Assembly: GCA_016928455.1 (NCBI GenBank)
Contig: JAFGKP010000142.1
Coordinates: 1-21,570, forward strand
Reading direction: 5' to 3'
Source of the DNA: Methanomicrobia archaeon
GTDB lineage: Archaea > Halobacteriota > Syntropharchaeia > Alkanophagales > Methanospirareceae
DNA length: 21,570 nucleotides
Part shown: positions 21,339 through 21,570 of the stretch, piece by piece
How the letters are laid out: every line of letters begins with the position of its first letter
How positions within the stretch are numbered: position 1 is the stretch's first letter
Translations under genes and position numbers: made by a program
The notes under the pieces: model-generated
Told to the model about the DNA's origin: nothing
The model's database searches: none
Seen by the model: the letters and a program-made list of their open reading frames with translations, nothing else

Positions 21339-21527
21339 CTACGTAAAGACCTCGATGATCTTGCCTTTGATCTCTGCCTTGCCACCTGCAGGCTCAACCA
21401 GGGTGCTACCACAGACATCGCATTTCACCCACGTCGCGGCATGATCGAAGACGATCTGCTCATGCTCGCAATCGTTACATTTTACCCGCAGGAATTTGCT
21501 CTTTGTTCGCTTCTCCATCTCGGTCAC
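21339..21527 (-). CDS. rps27e: Ribosomal protein S27e (eS27)
   Basis: A 62-residue zinc-ribbon protein of the small ribosomal subunit. FLRVKCNDCEHEQIVFDH followed by WVKCDVCGSTL supplies the four zinc-binding Cys residues (C-x2-C, 17 residues, C-x2-C). The start is GTG 21527, one base after the L44e stop; an ATG three codons in (21518) would give a 59-residue protein equally typical of the family. It sits between rpL44e and aIF2-alpha in a tight operon. Confidence 0.95.
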   Translation of the reverse strand: MTEMEKRTKSKFLRVKCNDCEHEQIVFDHAATWVKCDVCGSTLVEPAGGKAEIKGKIIEVFT

Positions 21528-21570
21528 TCACTCCACCAATTCAAGCTTAGCAACGCGAAAGCCTCGCCTC
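21528..21570 (-). CDS. rpl44e: 3' end of ribosomal protein L44e (partial)
   Basis: The minus-strand frame entering from the window edge reads RRGFRVAKLELVE and stops with TGA at 21528-21530. Basic residues followed by KLELVE match the C-terminus of archaeal L44e, which normally stands directly upstream of S27e. Only 13 residues are visible, so the call leans on gene order. Confidence 0.65.
   Translation of the reverse strand, partial: RRGFRVAKLELVE

Noticed and set aside
1..21570. CRISPR array, insertion sequence or prophage
   Set aside because: No regularly spaced direct repeats, transposase motifs, terminal inverted repeats or phage structural genes were seen on either strand.

Overview
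The window is archaeal chromosome. The evidence is an intact tRNA-Val without encoded CCA, a short Toprim-type DnaG, a 56-residue Nop10 too small for normal ORF cut-offs, aIF2-alpha, ribosomal proteins S27e and L44e, a PAC2-type proteasome-assembly protein, TATA-like boxes, and one gene that looks leaderless beside others with strong GGAGG sites. The gene order L44e-S27e-aIF2alpha-Nop10-PAC2 fits Euryarchaeota/Halobacteriota. An anaerobic lineage of the Methanomicrobia/ANME-1/Syntrophoarchaeia type is a guess from style and gene content only; no marker here fixes it.

Layout. (1) 1-3280: the 3' end of an unknown plus-strand ORF, malic enzyme (minus), an orphan class I fumarase beta subunit (plus) divergent from it, and ArgJ (minus). 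(2) 3340-5123: tRNA-Val(CAC), a small FMN-binding split-barrel protein, then an L-lactate dehydrogenase. (3) 5334-7578: a two-gene minus-strand operon, ATP-type 6-phosphofructokinase followed by a divergent class II aldolase. Together with ldh this is bacterial-style glycolysis in an archaeon, in DNA that looks more AT-rich than the ends of the window. (4) 7808-17908: a ten-kilobase cluster, the most interesting part. On the minus strand are a degenerate FtsZ/tubulin-fold protein with no GGGTG loop, a two-helix membrane protein with a long coiled-coil cytoplasmic part, a three-helix membrane protein with a coiled-coil tail, an 898-residue tubulin-superfamily GTPase with a coiled-coil insertion, and a signal-peptide/one-TM protein with a cytoplasmic coiled coil. 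Divergent from these, on the plus strand, are two large exported proteins anchored by a C-terminal helix, one helical and one with four Ig-like beta domains plus a helical stalk. The two share a short cytoplasmic tail pattern. (5) 18279-21570: dnaG with a clear terminator, then convergent PAC2, nop10, aIF2alpha, rpS27e and the end of rpL44e.

Region 4 reads as one system: a GTP-dependent tubulin-like polymer, a nucleotide-free paralogue, membrane coiled-coil partners, and envelope-spanning proteins that could tie the polymer to the cell surface. Overlapping genes (ATGA and 14-nt overlaps), internal Shine-Dalgarno sites and a 45-bp divergent promoter region support co-expression. Fold assignments come from motifs read by eye; the role in cell shape, division or surface organisation is inference.
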